This document shows, piece by piece, positions 52,380-61,134 of a DNA stretch of 64,000 nucleotides. The notes beneath the pieces are model-generated. The model did no database searches. It saw only the letters and a program-made list of their open reading frames with translations, and was not told the origin of the DNA. Position numbers and translations under genes: made by a program. Every line of letters starts with the position of its first letter. The stretch's first letter is position 1. The DNA lies in contig NZ_CP013355.1 in the NCBI RefSeq assembly GCF_001543325.1, positions 124,001-188,000 of the forward strand. The letters are read 5' to 3'. The stretch comes from Lutibacter profundi. Its GTDB lineage: Bacteria; Bacteroidota; Bacteroidia; Flavobacteriales; Flavobacteriaceae.

Positions 52380-53762
52380 ATGTCATTAATAAAATCGATT
52401 TCAGGAATAAGAGGTACTATTGGAGGTAAAGTAGCTAATAATTTAACACCTATAGATGCTGTTAAATTTGCTGCAGCTTACGGAATGTGGCTTAAAAATC
52501 AAACAAAAAAAGAAAAACTTACTGTAATTATAGGAAGAGATGCCAGAATTTCAGGTAAAATGGTGAGTAGTTTGGTAGGGAATACGCTGGTTGGAATGGG
52601 AATAAACGTAACGGATATAGGTTTGTCTACAACACCAACAGTTGAAATTGCAGTACAATTAGACAATGCAGATGGCGGAATTATAATCACAGCAAGTCAT
52701 AATCCAAAACAATGGAACGCTCTTAAATTATTAAATAGTAAAGGCGAATTTTTGAATGCGAAAGACGGAGAAATTATTTTAAAAATTGCAGAGAATAATG
52801 CGTATATTTTTTCTGAAGTAGATGATTTAGGAACTTTTAGAAAAAAACAACACTATATTAATAAACATATAAAAGAAGTGTTAAATTTAGAATTGGTTGA
52901 TATTGAATCTATTAAAGAAGCGAAATTTAAAGTAGTAGTTGATGCGGTTAATTCTACAGGAGGTTTGGCAATTCCTGCATTGTTAGAAAAATTAGGTGTT
53001 GAATGTATTAAACTGTATTGTGAACCTAACGGAGAATTTCCACATAATCCAGAACCCTTAAAAGAGCATTTAACAGATATTTCAAACTTAGTTGTAAACA
53101 AAAATGCAGATTTAGGTATTGTTGTAGATCCTGATGTAGATAGATTGGCCTTAGTATGTGAAGATGGCTCTATGTTTGGTGAAGAATACACCTTAGTAGC
53201 TTGTGCAGATTATGTGTTAAGTAAAACTAAAGGGAACACCGTTTCCAATTTATCATCATCAAGAGCATTAAGAGATATTACTCTAAAACATGGAGGGGAA
53301 TACCAAGCAAGTGCTGTAGGTGAAGTGAATGTAGTTGAATTAATGAAAAAAACACAAGCTATAATAGGAGGAGAAGGTAATGGAGGAATTATTTACCCTG
53401 AATCACATTATGGAAGAGATTCATTGGTTGGTGTAGCACTTTTTTTATCACATTTAGCACAATCTAAAATGTCTTGTAAGGAATTGCGAAATAGTTACCC
53501 TAACTACTATATGAGTAAAAACAAAATACAATTAACACCACAAATAAATGTAGATGAAATTTTAGCTACAATTACTTCAAATTATAAAAATGAAGATGTA
53601 ATTACAATTGACGGTGTTAAAATAAATTTTAAAACAGGGTGGGTACATCTTCGAAAATCAAATACAGAGCCTATTATTAGAATTTATACTGAAAGTATTT
53701 CACAAAAAAGCGCAGATGAATTGGCAGCACGATTTATAGCAGAAATAAAGTCAATAATTTAA
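52380..53762 (+). CDS. glmM: Phosphoglucosamine mutase / phosphohexomutase
   Basis: A 460-residue alpha-D-phosphohexomutase. The phosphoserine loop TASHNPKQWNALK (Ser106), the metal loop VVDPDVDRLALV (three Asp), the sugar-binding GGEGNGGIIYPE and the phosphate-binding RKSNTEPIIRIYTES are all present. GlmM makes glucosamine 1-phosphate for UDP-GlcNAc, hence peptidoglycan and lipid A. GlmM and phosphomannomutase are hard to separate by eye; the loop GEGNGG favours GlmM-like annotation used in this phylum. The next gene follows after 16 bases. Confidence 0.85.
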   Translation: MSLIKSISGIRGTIGGKVANNLTPIDAVKFAAAYGMWLKNQTKKEKLTVIIGRDARISGKMVSSLVGNTLVGMGINVTDIGLSTTPTVEIAVQLDNADGGIIITASHNPKQWNALKLLNSKGEFLNAKDGEIILKIAENNAYIFSEVDDLGTFRKKQHYINKHIKEVLNLELVDIESIKEAKFKVVVDAVNSTGGLAIPALLEKLGVECIKLYCEPNGEFPHNPEPLKEHLTDISNLVVNKNADLGIVVDPDVDRLALVCEDGSMFGEEYTLVACADYVLSKTKGNTVSNLSSSRALRDITLKHGGEYQASAVGEVNVVELMKKTQAIIGGEGNGGIIYPESHYGRDSLVGVALFLSHLAQSKMSCKELRNSYPNYYMSKNKIQLTPQINVDEILATITSNYKNEDVITIDGVKINFKTGWVHLRKSNTEPIIRIYTESISQKSADELAARFIAEIKSII

Positions 53763-53778
53763 GAAATTATAGAGTACA

Positions 53779-54627
53779 TTGAAAAAATTAATTTTGGCAA
53801 TTTTCTTGCTAGCTACCGTAATGTCTTTCTCTCAAGGAGTTTTAGATACCAAAAAAGTAAATTTTAATGATAGTGGGAATAACAAAGGAAATATATTTGT
53901 TTATTGGGGGTGGAATAGAGGACATTATTCAACATCGGATATTACTTTTAAAGGAGACAATTACAACTTTACATTAAGCAATGTAAAAGCTGATGACAAA
54001 CCAAAGCCATTTGGAGTTTATTTTTTAAAATTAGATGAGCTAACTATTCCTCAAACCAATTTTAGGGTAGGTTATTTTTTTAAAGAAAATTACACAATTT
54101 CAATAGGGTTAGACCATATGAAATATGTAATGCGAAATAATACTACAGTAAAAATCAATGGTGATATAAACACAGGTGGAAATTTTGATGGAAATTATGT
54201 AAATGAAAATATTGTTTTGTCAGAAGATTTTTTACTATTTGAACATACCGATGGTTTAAATTACATAAATGCAGAAATTAGTAGATTTGACAACTTAGAT
54301 AACTGGTTAAAATTTCCAGTAAAAAATATTGATATTAACCTAACAGAAGGCGTTGGAGTAGGTGTGTTATATCCAAAAACAAACACTACATTATTAGGGA
54401 AAGAAAGATATGATGAATTTCATGTTTCGGGTTATGGTTTATCAGCTCACGTAGGGTTAAATATTATGTTTTTTAAACACTTTTTTATTCAATCAAATTT
54501 TAAAGTTGGTTATATAAACATGCAAAATATACGAACAACCTCTAGCACAACCGACTCGGCTTCTCAGCATTTCAGCTTTGTTGAAAACCTGTATGTATTT
54601 GGTGCAAAGTTTAATTTAACCAAGTAG
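53779..54627 (+). CDS. Outer-membrane beta-barrel-like protein of unknown function (TTG start)
   Basis: The 282-residue product begins at TTG (53779), giving a perfect signal peptide KKLILAIFLLATVMSFSQ; no ATG lies nearby that would preserve it. The mature part shows alternating beta strands with aromatic girdles (NIFVYWGWNRGHYSTSD, NFRVGYFFKENYTISIGLDH, HFFIQSNFKVGYINM, NLYVFGAKFNL as last strand), typical of an eight- to twelve-strand outer-membrane barrel. I cannot name the family. It is 16 bases from glmM and may share its transcript. Confidence 0.72.
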   Translation: MKKLILAIFLLATVMSFSQGVLDTKKVNFNDSGNNKGNIFVYWGWNRGHYSTSDITFKGDNYNFTLSNVKADDKPKPFGVYFLKLDELTIPQTNFRVGYFFKENYTISIGLDHMKYVMRNNTTVKINGDINTGGNFDGNYVNENIVLSEDFLLFEHTDGLNYINAEISRFDNLDNWLKFPVKNIDINLTEGVGVGVLYPKTNTTLLGKERYDEFHVSGYGLSAHVGLNIMFFKHFFIQSNFKVGYINMQNIRTTSSTTDSASQHFSFVENLYVFGAKFNLTK

Positions 54628-54671
54628 ATTAAAGAGTGTTTTTTAGAAAAGTTTGTTTTTAAACACAAATC

Positions 54672-54697
54672 ATTCTGAACTTAACTTGATTCAGAAT
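54672..54697. repeat. Palindromic intergenic element, REP-like
   Basis: An eight-base perfect stem (ATTCTGAA at 54672-54679 with TTCAGAAT at 54690-54697) encloses a ten-base loop between two convergent genes. The arm sequence resembles a dispersed palindrome I associate with flavobacterial intergenic regions, but only one copy is in the window. It may also act as a terminator. Confidence 0.4.
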
Positions 54698-54780
54698 CTT
54701 ACTTAGCACAATTCTTAATTAGATATTTGTTCAATTTAGGGATTTTGAATAAGGCGGTTTAACATACTCTCAATTATTCA

Positions 54781-55662
54781 TTATTCAGGTGCTTTATCTC
54801 TATGTTTAAAGCGTTTATGAGTCCAAAAGTAATATTCAGGTTGTTTACGGACTTGCTTTTCAACGTTGTCTATAAAAATATCAGTTAATTCATAATCTAA
54901 ATGTTTAGGAGCATCATTAGTAATTAAACTGAATGTAGTTTCATAATATCCTCGTTTTACTTTTTTTACATTCATATATACAACATTCATATTGTATTTT
55001 TTTGCAAGCATTTCTCCACCAGTATGAACAGGTACTTTAATCCCAAAAAAATTTCTCCAATAAAAGGCCTTTTTTAATTGAGGGGATTGATCGCTAAGCA
55101 ATCCATACATAGATTGAATATTATTTTTTTGATTGTAAATAATTTCAGGAATTAATTTTGAAGTTTGAATTAAATGAGTTCCAAACTTTTCTCTTGATTT
55201 TAAAATCTTATTATTAAAATAGGGGTTATTTATTTTAGTGAAAGCAGCATAACCTTTATAGTTAACAAAAGAGTCTACGCTCATTATCCATTCCCAATTT
55301 GCATAATGAGGACCAAGTAAAATAACACTTTTTCCATCTTTATATAATTCAGTAAAAAAATCAATATTAGGATATTTGTAGCGCTTATAAACTTCCTTTT
55401 TAGAGACGGTAAAGGACTTTATCATTTCTATAAAAACATCGACAAAATGGTGATAAAACTTTTTTTGAATTTCAATAATTTCTTTGGTGGTTTTTTTTGG
55501 GAGTACTAATGTTAAATTAGTAAAAACTACTTTTTTACGGTAACCTATTATGTAATAAACAAGTAAATAAAAGCAATCTGAAATAAAATATAAAATGCGA
55601 AAAGGGAGTATTGATAACAACCAAATTAAAGGGTAAACTAGTATGTAAACGATTAGATTCAT
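54781..55662 (-). CDS. LpxL/HtrB-type lipid A acyltransferase
   Basis: The 293-residue protein has an N-terminal membrane anchor (1-40) and the acyltransferase active site SVILLGPHYANWEW (His-x4-Glu, near residues 120-128), followed by an AFTKINNPYFNNKIL segment and LLSDQSPQ, as in late lipid A acyltransferases. These add secondary acyl chains to the lipid A precursor at the inner membrane. It stands alone between convergent and divergent neighbours. Confidence 0.87.
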   Translation of the reverse strand: MNLIVYILVYPLIWLLSILPFRILYFISDCFYLLVYYIIGYRKKVVFTNLTLVLPKKTTKEIIEIQKKFYHHFVDVFIEMIKSFTVSKKEVYKRYKYPNIDFFTELYKDGKSVILLGPHYANWEWIMSVDSFVNYKGYAAFTKINNPYFNNKILKSREKFGTHLIQTSKLIPEIIYNQKNNIQSMYGLLSDQSPQLKKAFYWRNFFGIKVPVHTGGEMLAKKYNMNVVYMNVKKVKRGYYETTFSLITNDAPKHLDYELTDIFIDNVEKQVRKQPEYYFWTHKRFKHRDKAPE

Positions 55663-55762
55663 AATTAAGAATGCAAATATCGTATTTAATTTTTAATACT
55701 TCATAAACCAGTAAATCAATATCAGTAAATTTTGTATTTTCGTCAAACATTAATTTTTTTAA

Positions 55763-56407
55763 ATGAATATAGATAAAATACTTCTTTTTATAATTTTAGC
55801 AAATGTTTTGGCTTCAATAAAAGGATTCAGTGACCGCTTATTTTTTGATAAATATAAATTCCAAATGGGAGCAATACAACGCGGTGAGAAAATTAGAATG
55901 TTAACATCTGCATTTTTACATGTAGATTATATGCATTTAATTTTAAATATGTACGTGCTGTATATATTTGCTCCTATAATTATTATAAAATTAGGCATTG
56001 TAAAATTTTTGATTCTTTATTTTGGAAGTTTATTAGCAGGAAGTTTATTTACACTATACTTTCATAAAAAAGAGTTGTATTATAGTGCAGTTGGTGCTTC
56101 AGGAGCTGTTGCAGGTATAATCTATGCAGCCATATTGTTGAATCCAAATATGCGATTAGTGATGTTTCCTTTACCAATTCCAATTCCTGGGTATATTTTT
56201 GGTTTAGGATATTTACTGTATTCAATTTATGGAATGAAAAAGCAATTAGGGAATGTTGGTCATTCTGCGCATTTAGGAGGTGCAATTGGTGGGTACGCTT
56301 TATTATTATTGGTGTATCCAGAAGTGTTTTCTAATAGTTTAAATACAGTACTATTATTGGGAGTTCCAATTGTTTTATTACTACTGTTTGGACATAAGCT
56401 AAAATAA
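55763..56407 (+). CDS. Rhomboid-family intramembrane serine protease
   Basis: Rhomboids cut membrane proteins within the bilayer. The 214-residue, six-helix core has the nucleophile GASGAVAG (Ser113), the His-Leu motif GHSAHLGGAIGG (His170) and the loop-1 HVDYMHLILNMYVLY with the oxyanion-region HxxxN residues. No extra domain is attached. It is read divergently from the acyltransferase gene across 100 bases and is followed by a terminator shared with tRNA-Gly. Confidence 0.92.
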   Translation: MNIDKILLFIILANVLASIKGFSDRLFFDKYKFQMGAIQRGEKIRMLTSAFLHVDYMHLILNMYVLYIFAPIIIIKLGIVKFLILYFGSLLAGSLFTLYFHKKELYYSAVGASGAVAGIIYAAILLNPNMRLVMFPLPIPIPGYIFGLGYLLYSIYGMKKQLGNVGHSAHLGGAIGGYALLLLVYPEVFSNSLNTVLLLGVPIVLLLLFGHKLK

Positions 56408-56437
56408 AAAAAGCCAAACAAAAGTTTAGCTTTTTTT
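56406..56437. terminator. Bidirectional terminator between rhomboid gene and tRNA-Gly
   Basis: 56406-56419 pairs with 56424-56437 around an AAAA loop with one internal mismatch; A7 and T7 tails serve both directions. Confidence 0.7.
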
Positions 56438-56438
56438 G

Positions 56439-56511
56439 AGCGAGAGACCGGGCTCGAACCGGCGACAGTCAGCTTGGAAGGCTGAAGCTCTACCAACTGA
56501 GCTACTCTCGC
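56439..56511 (-). tRNA. tRNA-Gly(UCC)
   Basis: Read on the minus strand, a 73-base cloverleaf with a seven-pair acceptor stem (GCGAGAG/CTCTCGC), D stem GCTC/GAGC, anticodon loop CTTCCAA (anticodon TCC) and T stem with TTCGAGC loop. Discriminator base U fits tRNA-Gly. CCA is not encoded. Confidence 0.95.
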
Positions 56512-56860
56512 ATTAACGTTGGCAAATATACAATCCTTTTGCATTAAAGCAAACATTATAATTATAAATTTAAAATATTTAAATTAGTGATAAGCTAATT
56601 TTTTAATCTTTTTATTAGCCTTAAAATAATGTGATTTATAACTGTTTAATTTAGTAGCTTTATATCCAATACCTTACAGGTATTCACAAGAGCAATTGAA
56701 TAATTTTACCAAACCTCTGTTTTGTGATTTAGCTTTTATAACCACGTAGAAATGTTTAATTATTGGTATGAATGCTAATTTAAATCTACTTTTAGACGGA
56801 ATCAATTTAATTTCAATATGTTGCATATTAATAGTAATTTAGCATAGCCTTTTTAATAGT
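56512..56860. other. 349-base intergenic region
   Basis: It contains the tRNA-Gly promoter at its left end. The rest is AT-rich with no recognisable gene, RNA or repeat; the GNAT gene at its right end has no clear consensus promoter. Confidence 0.55.
56523..56553 (-). promoter_or_regulatory. Promoter of tRNA-Gly
   Basis: On the minus strand TTTGC (56553-56549) and TATATTTG (56530-56523) stand about 19 bases apart, placing the start of transcription a few bases before the mature tRNA. Confidence 0.75.
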
Positions 56861-57364
56861 ATGAATATTATTTTAGAAACACAACGGTTGTATTTAAGAG
56901 AATTTACAGATTCTGATGGCTTTCATTTCTATCAGTTAAACAATAATCCAGAAGTTATAAAACACACTGGAAATAAGGCCTTTCAATCATTGAATGAAGC
57001 AACCAATTTTATTAAAAATTATTCAGACTATAACCAAAATGGTTTTGGTAGGTGGGCAGTTTGTTTAAAAGAAACAAACGAATTTTTAGGATGGTGTGGT
57101 TTAAAAAAAGAAAAAGGAGAGATTGATTTAGGTTTTAGATTTTATAAAAAACATTGGAATAAAGGTTTTGCTACAGAAGCAGCCAAAGCATGTGTAAATT
57201 ACGGGTTTTTAAAGTTAAAACGCCATAAAATTAGAGGAAGAGTATACGCTGAAAATAGGGCCTCTATACAGGTGTTAAAAAAATGTAATTTAAAATTTGA
57301 AAAACAATTTATGTATGATAAAAAACCAGCAGTTTTATATACCATAAAAAATGATACAAATTAA
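56861..57364 (+). CDS. GNAT N-acetyltransferase, RimJ/RimL-like
   Basis: A 167-residue GNAT protein: LETQRLYLREFTDSDG at the N-terminus, WAVCLKETNEFLGWCGL, then KHWNKGFATEAAKACVNYGF (acetyl-CoA loop near 98-117) and AENRASIQVLKKCNL. This is the Acetyltransf_3 (RimJ/RimL-type) pattern. The substrate cannot be deduced; many such proteins acetylate protein N-termini, amines or antibiotics. It overlaps the next GNAT gene by 14 bases. Confidence 0.85.
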   Translation: MNIILETQRLYLREFTDSDGFHFYQLNNNPEVIKHTGNKAFQSLNEATNFIKNYSDYNQNGFGRWAVCLKETNEFLGWCGLKKEKGEIDLGFRFYKKHWNKGFATEAAKACVNYGFLKLKRHKIRGRVYAENRASIQVLKKCNLKFEKQFMYDKKPAVLYTIKNDTN

Positions 57365-57791
57365 AAAAATAGAAGCTTTTGAAACATATCCTATTCGTTT
57401 AGAAATATTGCGTAAAAATATTCCTTTACCATATAAGTTTGAAGGAGATTTAGATAATGAAACGTTTCATTTAGGAGTTTTTAAAAATGAGGTATTAATT
57501 GCTGTTTCTAGTTATATGAAAGTAAAAAATAAAAGATTTACAGGAAATCAGTATCAATTACGTGGAATGGCAACCTTAAGTGAATACAGAGGGTTTGGTG
57601 CGGGAAAATTTATGTTGCAAGAGGCATTTTCTATATTAAAAGATTTTGAGATTGATTATTTATGGTGTAATGCACGTATTGTTGCTGTAGATTTTTATAA
57701 AAAACAGGGATTTCAAATATATGGAGATGAATTTGAAGTTCCAATTGTTGGAAAACACTATGTAATGTTTAAAAAAATATCAAATGATTAA
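57351..57791 (+). CDS. GNAT N-acetyltransferase
   Basis: The 146-residue protein is a second GNAT of a different subfamily: IKKIEAFETYPIRLEILRKN at the N-terminus, QLRGMATLSEYRGFGAGKFM with the acetyl-CoA-binding RGFGAGK loop (near 84-90), LWCNARIVAVDFYKKQGF and a last strand ending KHYVMFK. Overlaps on both sides (14 bases with the upstream GNAT, 8 with the downstream peptidase) indicate a coupled three-gene operon. No target is known. Confidence 0.83.
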   Translation: MIQIKKIEAFETYPIRLEILRKNIPLPYKFEGDLDNETFHLGVFKNEVLIAVSSYMKVKNKRFTGNQYQLRGMATLSEYRGFGAGKFMLQEAFSILKDFEIDYLWCNARIVAVDFYKKQGFQIYGDEFEVPIVGKHYVMFKKISND

Positions 57792-58503
57792 ATTTTCCTT
57801 ATCTTATTTTTTAATTTTTTTACTGTTATTGAGTAGAATTAATACTTTTTCACAGACTAATTATTCTGAACGAGCTTTAACAGGAAGAGGTGATTTGGAA
57901 CTGGTAGGAATACAAGATAAATTGCAAAAAGAAGTATTTGAAGCCTTTAAAAGGATGCAACAAGATGCGTTAAAAGACAGTATTTCAATTAAAATAGCTT
58001 CAGCCTATAGAAGTTTTGATAGGCAAATGGAAATATGGAACAGAAAATATGACACCTATATTTCAGAAGGATTAACACCTCAAGAAGCTATTGAGAAAAT
58101 AATAGCATATTCTACCATACCAGGCACGTCAAGGCATCACTGGGGAACAGATATAGATTTATTTGAAGAAGTTGTAAAACTTCCTGAAAGTTTACTTACA
58201 GAAGAAAATTACATACGTAATGGGGTTTTCTCAAATTTAAAAATTTGGATGGATAAAAATTCAGAAGAATATGGGTTTTATTTGGTGTACGATAACAATA
58301 TTGTTAGAAAAGGATTTAAATATGAACCATGGCATTATAGTTACAAAAAATTGTCACATCCCATGCTAAAAGAGTTTTTAAAGGTAGATTTGATAAAACT
58401 ACTTCAATCTATTAATTTAAAAGGAAACAAGTTTATTACGCCAGTGTTTCTTCAAAAATACACCAATGAAAATATACTAGACATTAACCCTAAATTAAAA
58501 TAA
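57784..58503 (+). CDS. M15-family D-alanyl-D-alanine carboxypeptidase (VanY-like)
   Basis: This exported 239-residue protein (signal ending TFSQ) has the zinc-site motifs of peptidase family M15B: IASAYRSFDRQMEIW (near 72-86), GTSRHHWGTDIDLF (His and Asp ligands near 118-126) and EPWHYSY (catalytic Glu and third ligand His near 180). It would trim D-Ala from peptidoglycan stem peptides. It overlaps the second GNAT gene by eight bases. A wall-recycling role for the GNATs is possible but unproven. Confidence 0.88.
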   Translation: MIKFSLSYFLIFLLLLSRINTFSQTNYSERALTGRGDLELVGIQDKLQKEVFEAFKRMQQDALKDSISIKIASAYRSFDRQMEIWNRKYDTYISEGLTPQEAIEKIIAYSTIPGTSRHHWGTDIDLFEEVVKLPESLLTEENYIRNGVFSNLKIWMDKNSEEYGFYLVYDNNIVRKGFKYEPWHYSYKKLSHPMLKEFLKVDLIKLLQSINLKGNKFITPVFLQKYTNENILDINPKLK

Positions 58504-58621
58504 GAGCATTCTATTTTAATTATTGTAAAAATAATGGTAGATTTGTTACTATAAATCATTTAAAATCAATTGATAAATCTAATATTTTAATATGTTTTTA
58601 GAACCCCAATAATTTTAATTA

Positions 58622-60667
58622 ATGAGAAAAAGGTTTTTTATTTTATTTTGCATTGGATTTTCTTTTTTTGTCAGCGGACAAGAAATTTCAGATTTAAAAG
58701 AAAAACTTCAACTTGAATTGTCGGATACTACTAGAGTATCTCTAAATTTAAAAATTGCAAACTTACATTCAAATAATAGTAGTGACTCCGCTTCATTTTA
58801 CTACAATAAAGCTTTAGATATCGCTGTTAAAATAGATTCAAAACCACAGGTTTCAGAAATTTATTATACAATAGGTAGATATAATCAAAATAGAAGTAAC
58901 TATAATGTTGCCATTGAAAATTATTTAGCCGCTGCTCAAATTTTTAAAAATATAGAAAACATTAAAAAAGAAGCAAGAATGTATAATAATATTGCTTCGT
59001 GTTATTTACGCCTTTATGCTGAAGATAAATCAATTGAAAATTATTTAAAATCTCTTAGTTTAAATAGAAGTATTGAATATAAGGAAGGTATAGCAAAGAA
59101 TTATTTGGGAATAGGAGATTTATTTTATAATCAAGAAAATTATCAACATGCAAAACGGTATTTTCAAGACGCATTAGAAATTTATAAAAAACTAGAAGAT
59201 AAAAATGGTATATCAACAAGTTATACCAATTTAGGAAATGCAACTGCTGATGCTGGAGATAATATTGCTGGACTTACGCTTTATAAGAAATCTATTGAAA
59301 TTAAAAAAGAAATTGGCGATCAACTAGGTGTTGCTATAAATTATAATAATATTGGTGATTGTTATATTCAATTAAAACAATACCCTGAAGCATTGAATTA
59401 TTTTTTTAAAGCTCTGAAAATTTCAAAAAATTTAAAAAGAAATGATTTGGCTTCTGTTTTATTAATGAATATTTCTAATGTTCAAATTAAAACTAAAAAT
59501 TATCATGAAGGAATTGTTAACGCTAATAAAAGCTTAATAATAGCAAAGAAAATGGGTAATTTAGGCTACCAAGCAGAAAACTTTGAACTACTTTCAAATG
59601 CTTATGAAAGTTTAGGAAATATGCGTAGAGCCTTTAGTTATAATAAAAAATATATTACAATTAAAGATAGTTTATTGAAAATAGATAAAACGAATAAGGT
59701 AAAATTATTTCAAGCACTTAATGAGTTAGATGAAACACAAGATACTATAAATGAGTTATCAATTAAAAATGAAATAGCAGAATTAAGATATGAAACAGGA
59801 AGAAAGTTTGTTTATTTTTTAACAGGATCTATGGTATTATTTGGTCTTTTTGTTATAATACTAATTCAACAACAAACATCAAAGAAAAAGGCTTATAATT
59901 TATTAGAGTACAAAAATTATCAAATAAATAAGATGAATAATGAGATTCAAACTCAACGTGATAATTTAAAATTGATAAATAAAACTAAGGATAAATTTTT
60001 CTCAATTATAGCGCATGATTTAAAAAATCCATTCAACTCTATAAAAGGATTTACGGAGCTTTTAATAGAAAACTCGAAAGATTATGATGAAGAGAAAAAA
60101 TTAAAATTTTTAAAAATAATTAAGGGTTCAACGTTAAAAGCTGCAAGTTTGCTTAACAATCTATTAATTTGGGCTAATTCTCAATCGGGGAATTTAAAGT
60201 TCAATCCACAGAAAGTTGAACTAAATCAAATAGTTTCTAATGTAATTTCATTATTAGAAATTCAAGCTATTAATAAAGATATTAAAATTATTAATAACAT
60301 TGATAAACACCTTTTTGTATTGGCAGACAAGAATATGTTAGCAACAATACTTCGTAATTTAATTTCAAATGCAATAAAATTTACCCATCAAAACGGTAAA
60401 ATTGAAATTTTAGCAACAAAAAAAGGAAGTTTTGTTGAAATTACAGTAAAAGATAATGGAGTTGGAATTTCAAAATCAGAAATAAAAAATCTATTTAGTA
60501 TTGAAGTTAAAAATTCGAATGTTGGTACAGCAAATGAACAAGGCTCAGGATTAGGATTGATTTTATGTAAAGATTTTGTTGAAAAGCACGGTGGGAAAAT
60601 TTGGGTAGAAAGTGAAGTGAATAAAGGAACTGAATTTAAGTTTACAATTCCGTTTATTACCAATTAA
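58622..60667 (+). CDS. TPR-containing sensor histidine kinase
   Basis: The 681-residue protein has a signal peptide (ending VSGQ), about seven tetratricopeptide repeats (60-380; e.g. AKNYLGIGDLFYNQENYQHA), one membrane helix (397-416) and a short coiled coil. The kinase core follows: SIIAHDLKNPFNSIKGFTEL (His465), LRNLISNAIKFTHQNG (N box), VKDNGVGIS and GSGLGLILCKDF (G boxes). The TPRs are periplasmic and probably sense a protein partner. No response regulator is adjacent, so it is an orphan kinase here. Confidence 0.92.
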   Translation: MRKRFFILFCIGFSFFVSGQEISDLKEKLQLELSDTTRVSLNLKIANLHSNNSSDSASFYYNKALDIAVKIDSKPQVSEIYYTIGRYNQNRSNYNVAIENYLAAAQIFKNIENIKKEARMYNNIASCYLRLYAEDKSIENYLKSLSLNRSIEYKEGIAKNYLGIGDLFYNQENYQHAKRYFQDALEIYKKLEDKNGISTSYTNLGNATADAGDNIAGLTLYKKSIEIKKEIGDQLGVAINYNNIGDCYIQLKQYPEALNYFFKALKISKNLKRNDLASVLLMNISNVQIKTKNYHEGIVNANKSLIIAKKMGNLGYQAENFELLSNAYESLGNMRRAFSYNKKYITIKDSLLKIDKTNKVKLFQALNELDETQDTINELSIKNEIAELRYETGRKFVYFLTGSMVLFGLFVIILIQQQTSKKKAYNLLEYKNYQINKMNNEIQTQRDNLKLINKTKDKFFSIIAHDLKNPFNSIKGFTELLIENSKDYDEEKKLKFLKIIKGSTLKAASLLNNLLIWANSQSGNLKFNPQKVELNQIVSNVISLLEIQAINKDIKIINNIDKHLFVLADKNMLATILRNLISNAIKFTHQNGKIEILATKKGSFVEITVKDNGVGISKSEIKNLFSIEVKNSNVGTANEQGSGLGLILCKDFVEKHGGKIWVESEVNKGTEFKFTIPFITN

Positions 60668-60716
60668 CTTGATACAAAATGAAAACAAAAAAACTAAGAA
60701 AACCTTGGTTTTTTTT

Positions 60717-60768
60717 TAGCGTAATGTAGAATTGAACTGCAAATCTCCGAGTTATGAAACTCAACACT
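60717..60768 (-). pseudogene. Decayed tRNA-Met copy (3' part)
   Basis: The first 42 bases of this segment match the 3' part of the intact tRNA-Met (60934-60975) at 37 positions, and all five differences are transitions toward A or T. The anticodon CAT and T-arm can be recognised on the minus strand; beyond the anticodon stem similarity fades, and the D-arm and 5' acceptor strand are lost. It cannot fold as a tRNA. It lies 217 bases from the intact copy, beyond that copy's terminator. Confidence 0.8.
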
Positions 60769-60880
60769 GATTAAAATTTCAAGTATTTTACGGGGGTCAC
60801 ACGCTATATATACAACATTGTATTCCAAAATGTGTTCATTTTTGGTATTCAAAGATAAGCAATTCAATTAATTTAGACAT

Positions 60881-60911
60881 AAAAAAACGGTTTAGCGAAC
60901 ACTAAACCGTT
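60881..60911 (-). terminator. Terminator after tRNA-Met
   Basis: A ten-base perfect stem (60886-60895 with 60902-60911) and six-base loop, followed on the minus strand by a T7 tract (A-run 60881-60887), 22 bases beyond the tRNA 3' end. Confidence 0.85.
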
Positions 60912-60933
60912 AATTTCTAATCCTATAAATTTG

Positions 60934-61007
60934 TAGCGTGATGCAGAATTGAACTGCAGACCTCCGGGTTATGAATCCGACGCTCTAACCAACTGAGCTA
61001 CCACGCC
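60934..61007 (-). tRNA. tRNA-Met(CAU)
   Basis: On the minus strand a 74-base cloverleaf: acceptor GGCGTGG paired with TCACGCT (first and last pairs G-U), D stem GCTC/GAGC, anticodon loop TTCATAA (anticodon CAT), T stem TGCAG/CTGCA with TTCAATT loop, discriminator A, no encoded CCA. The paired 1-72 position argues against an initiator. The lysidine-modified tRNA-Ile2 also carries CAU and cannot be excluded by eye. Confidence 0.9.
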
Positions 61008-61022
61008 ATTTATTAATGGCTG

Positions 61023-61055
61023 CAAATATAAAAAATAAAATAGTTATTGCTACAA
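61023..61055 (-). promoter_or_regulatory. Promoter of tRNA-Met
   Basis: On the minus strand TATATTTG (61030-61023) lies 16 bases before the tRNA; a TTG-type -33 (61055-61053) is 22 bases upstream, at the long end of the accepted spacing. Confidence 0.6.
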
Positions 61056-61134
61056 ATTTATTCCCATATTTTTAATAATTTAAATTTTTTTTAAAAAGAA
61101 TATTTATATATATTGTGCATTTAAAAAGAGAAAG

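Noticed and set aside
56260-56556. Minus-strand open frame across tRNA-Gly with VAQLVELQPSKLTVAGSSPV-type residues
   Set aside because: This is the usual artefact of translating a tRNA gene; the cloverleaf at 56439-56511 explains it.
60717-61007. Calling the tRNA-Met pair the att sites of a present mobile element
   Set aside because: Only 165 bases lie between them and they hold no integrase or cargo; at most this is an old scar.
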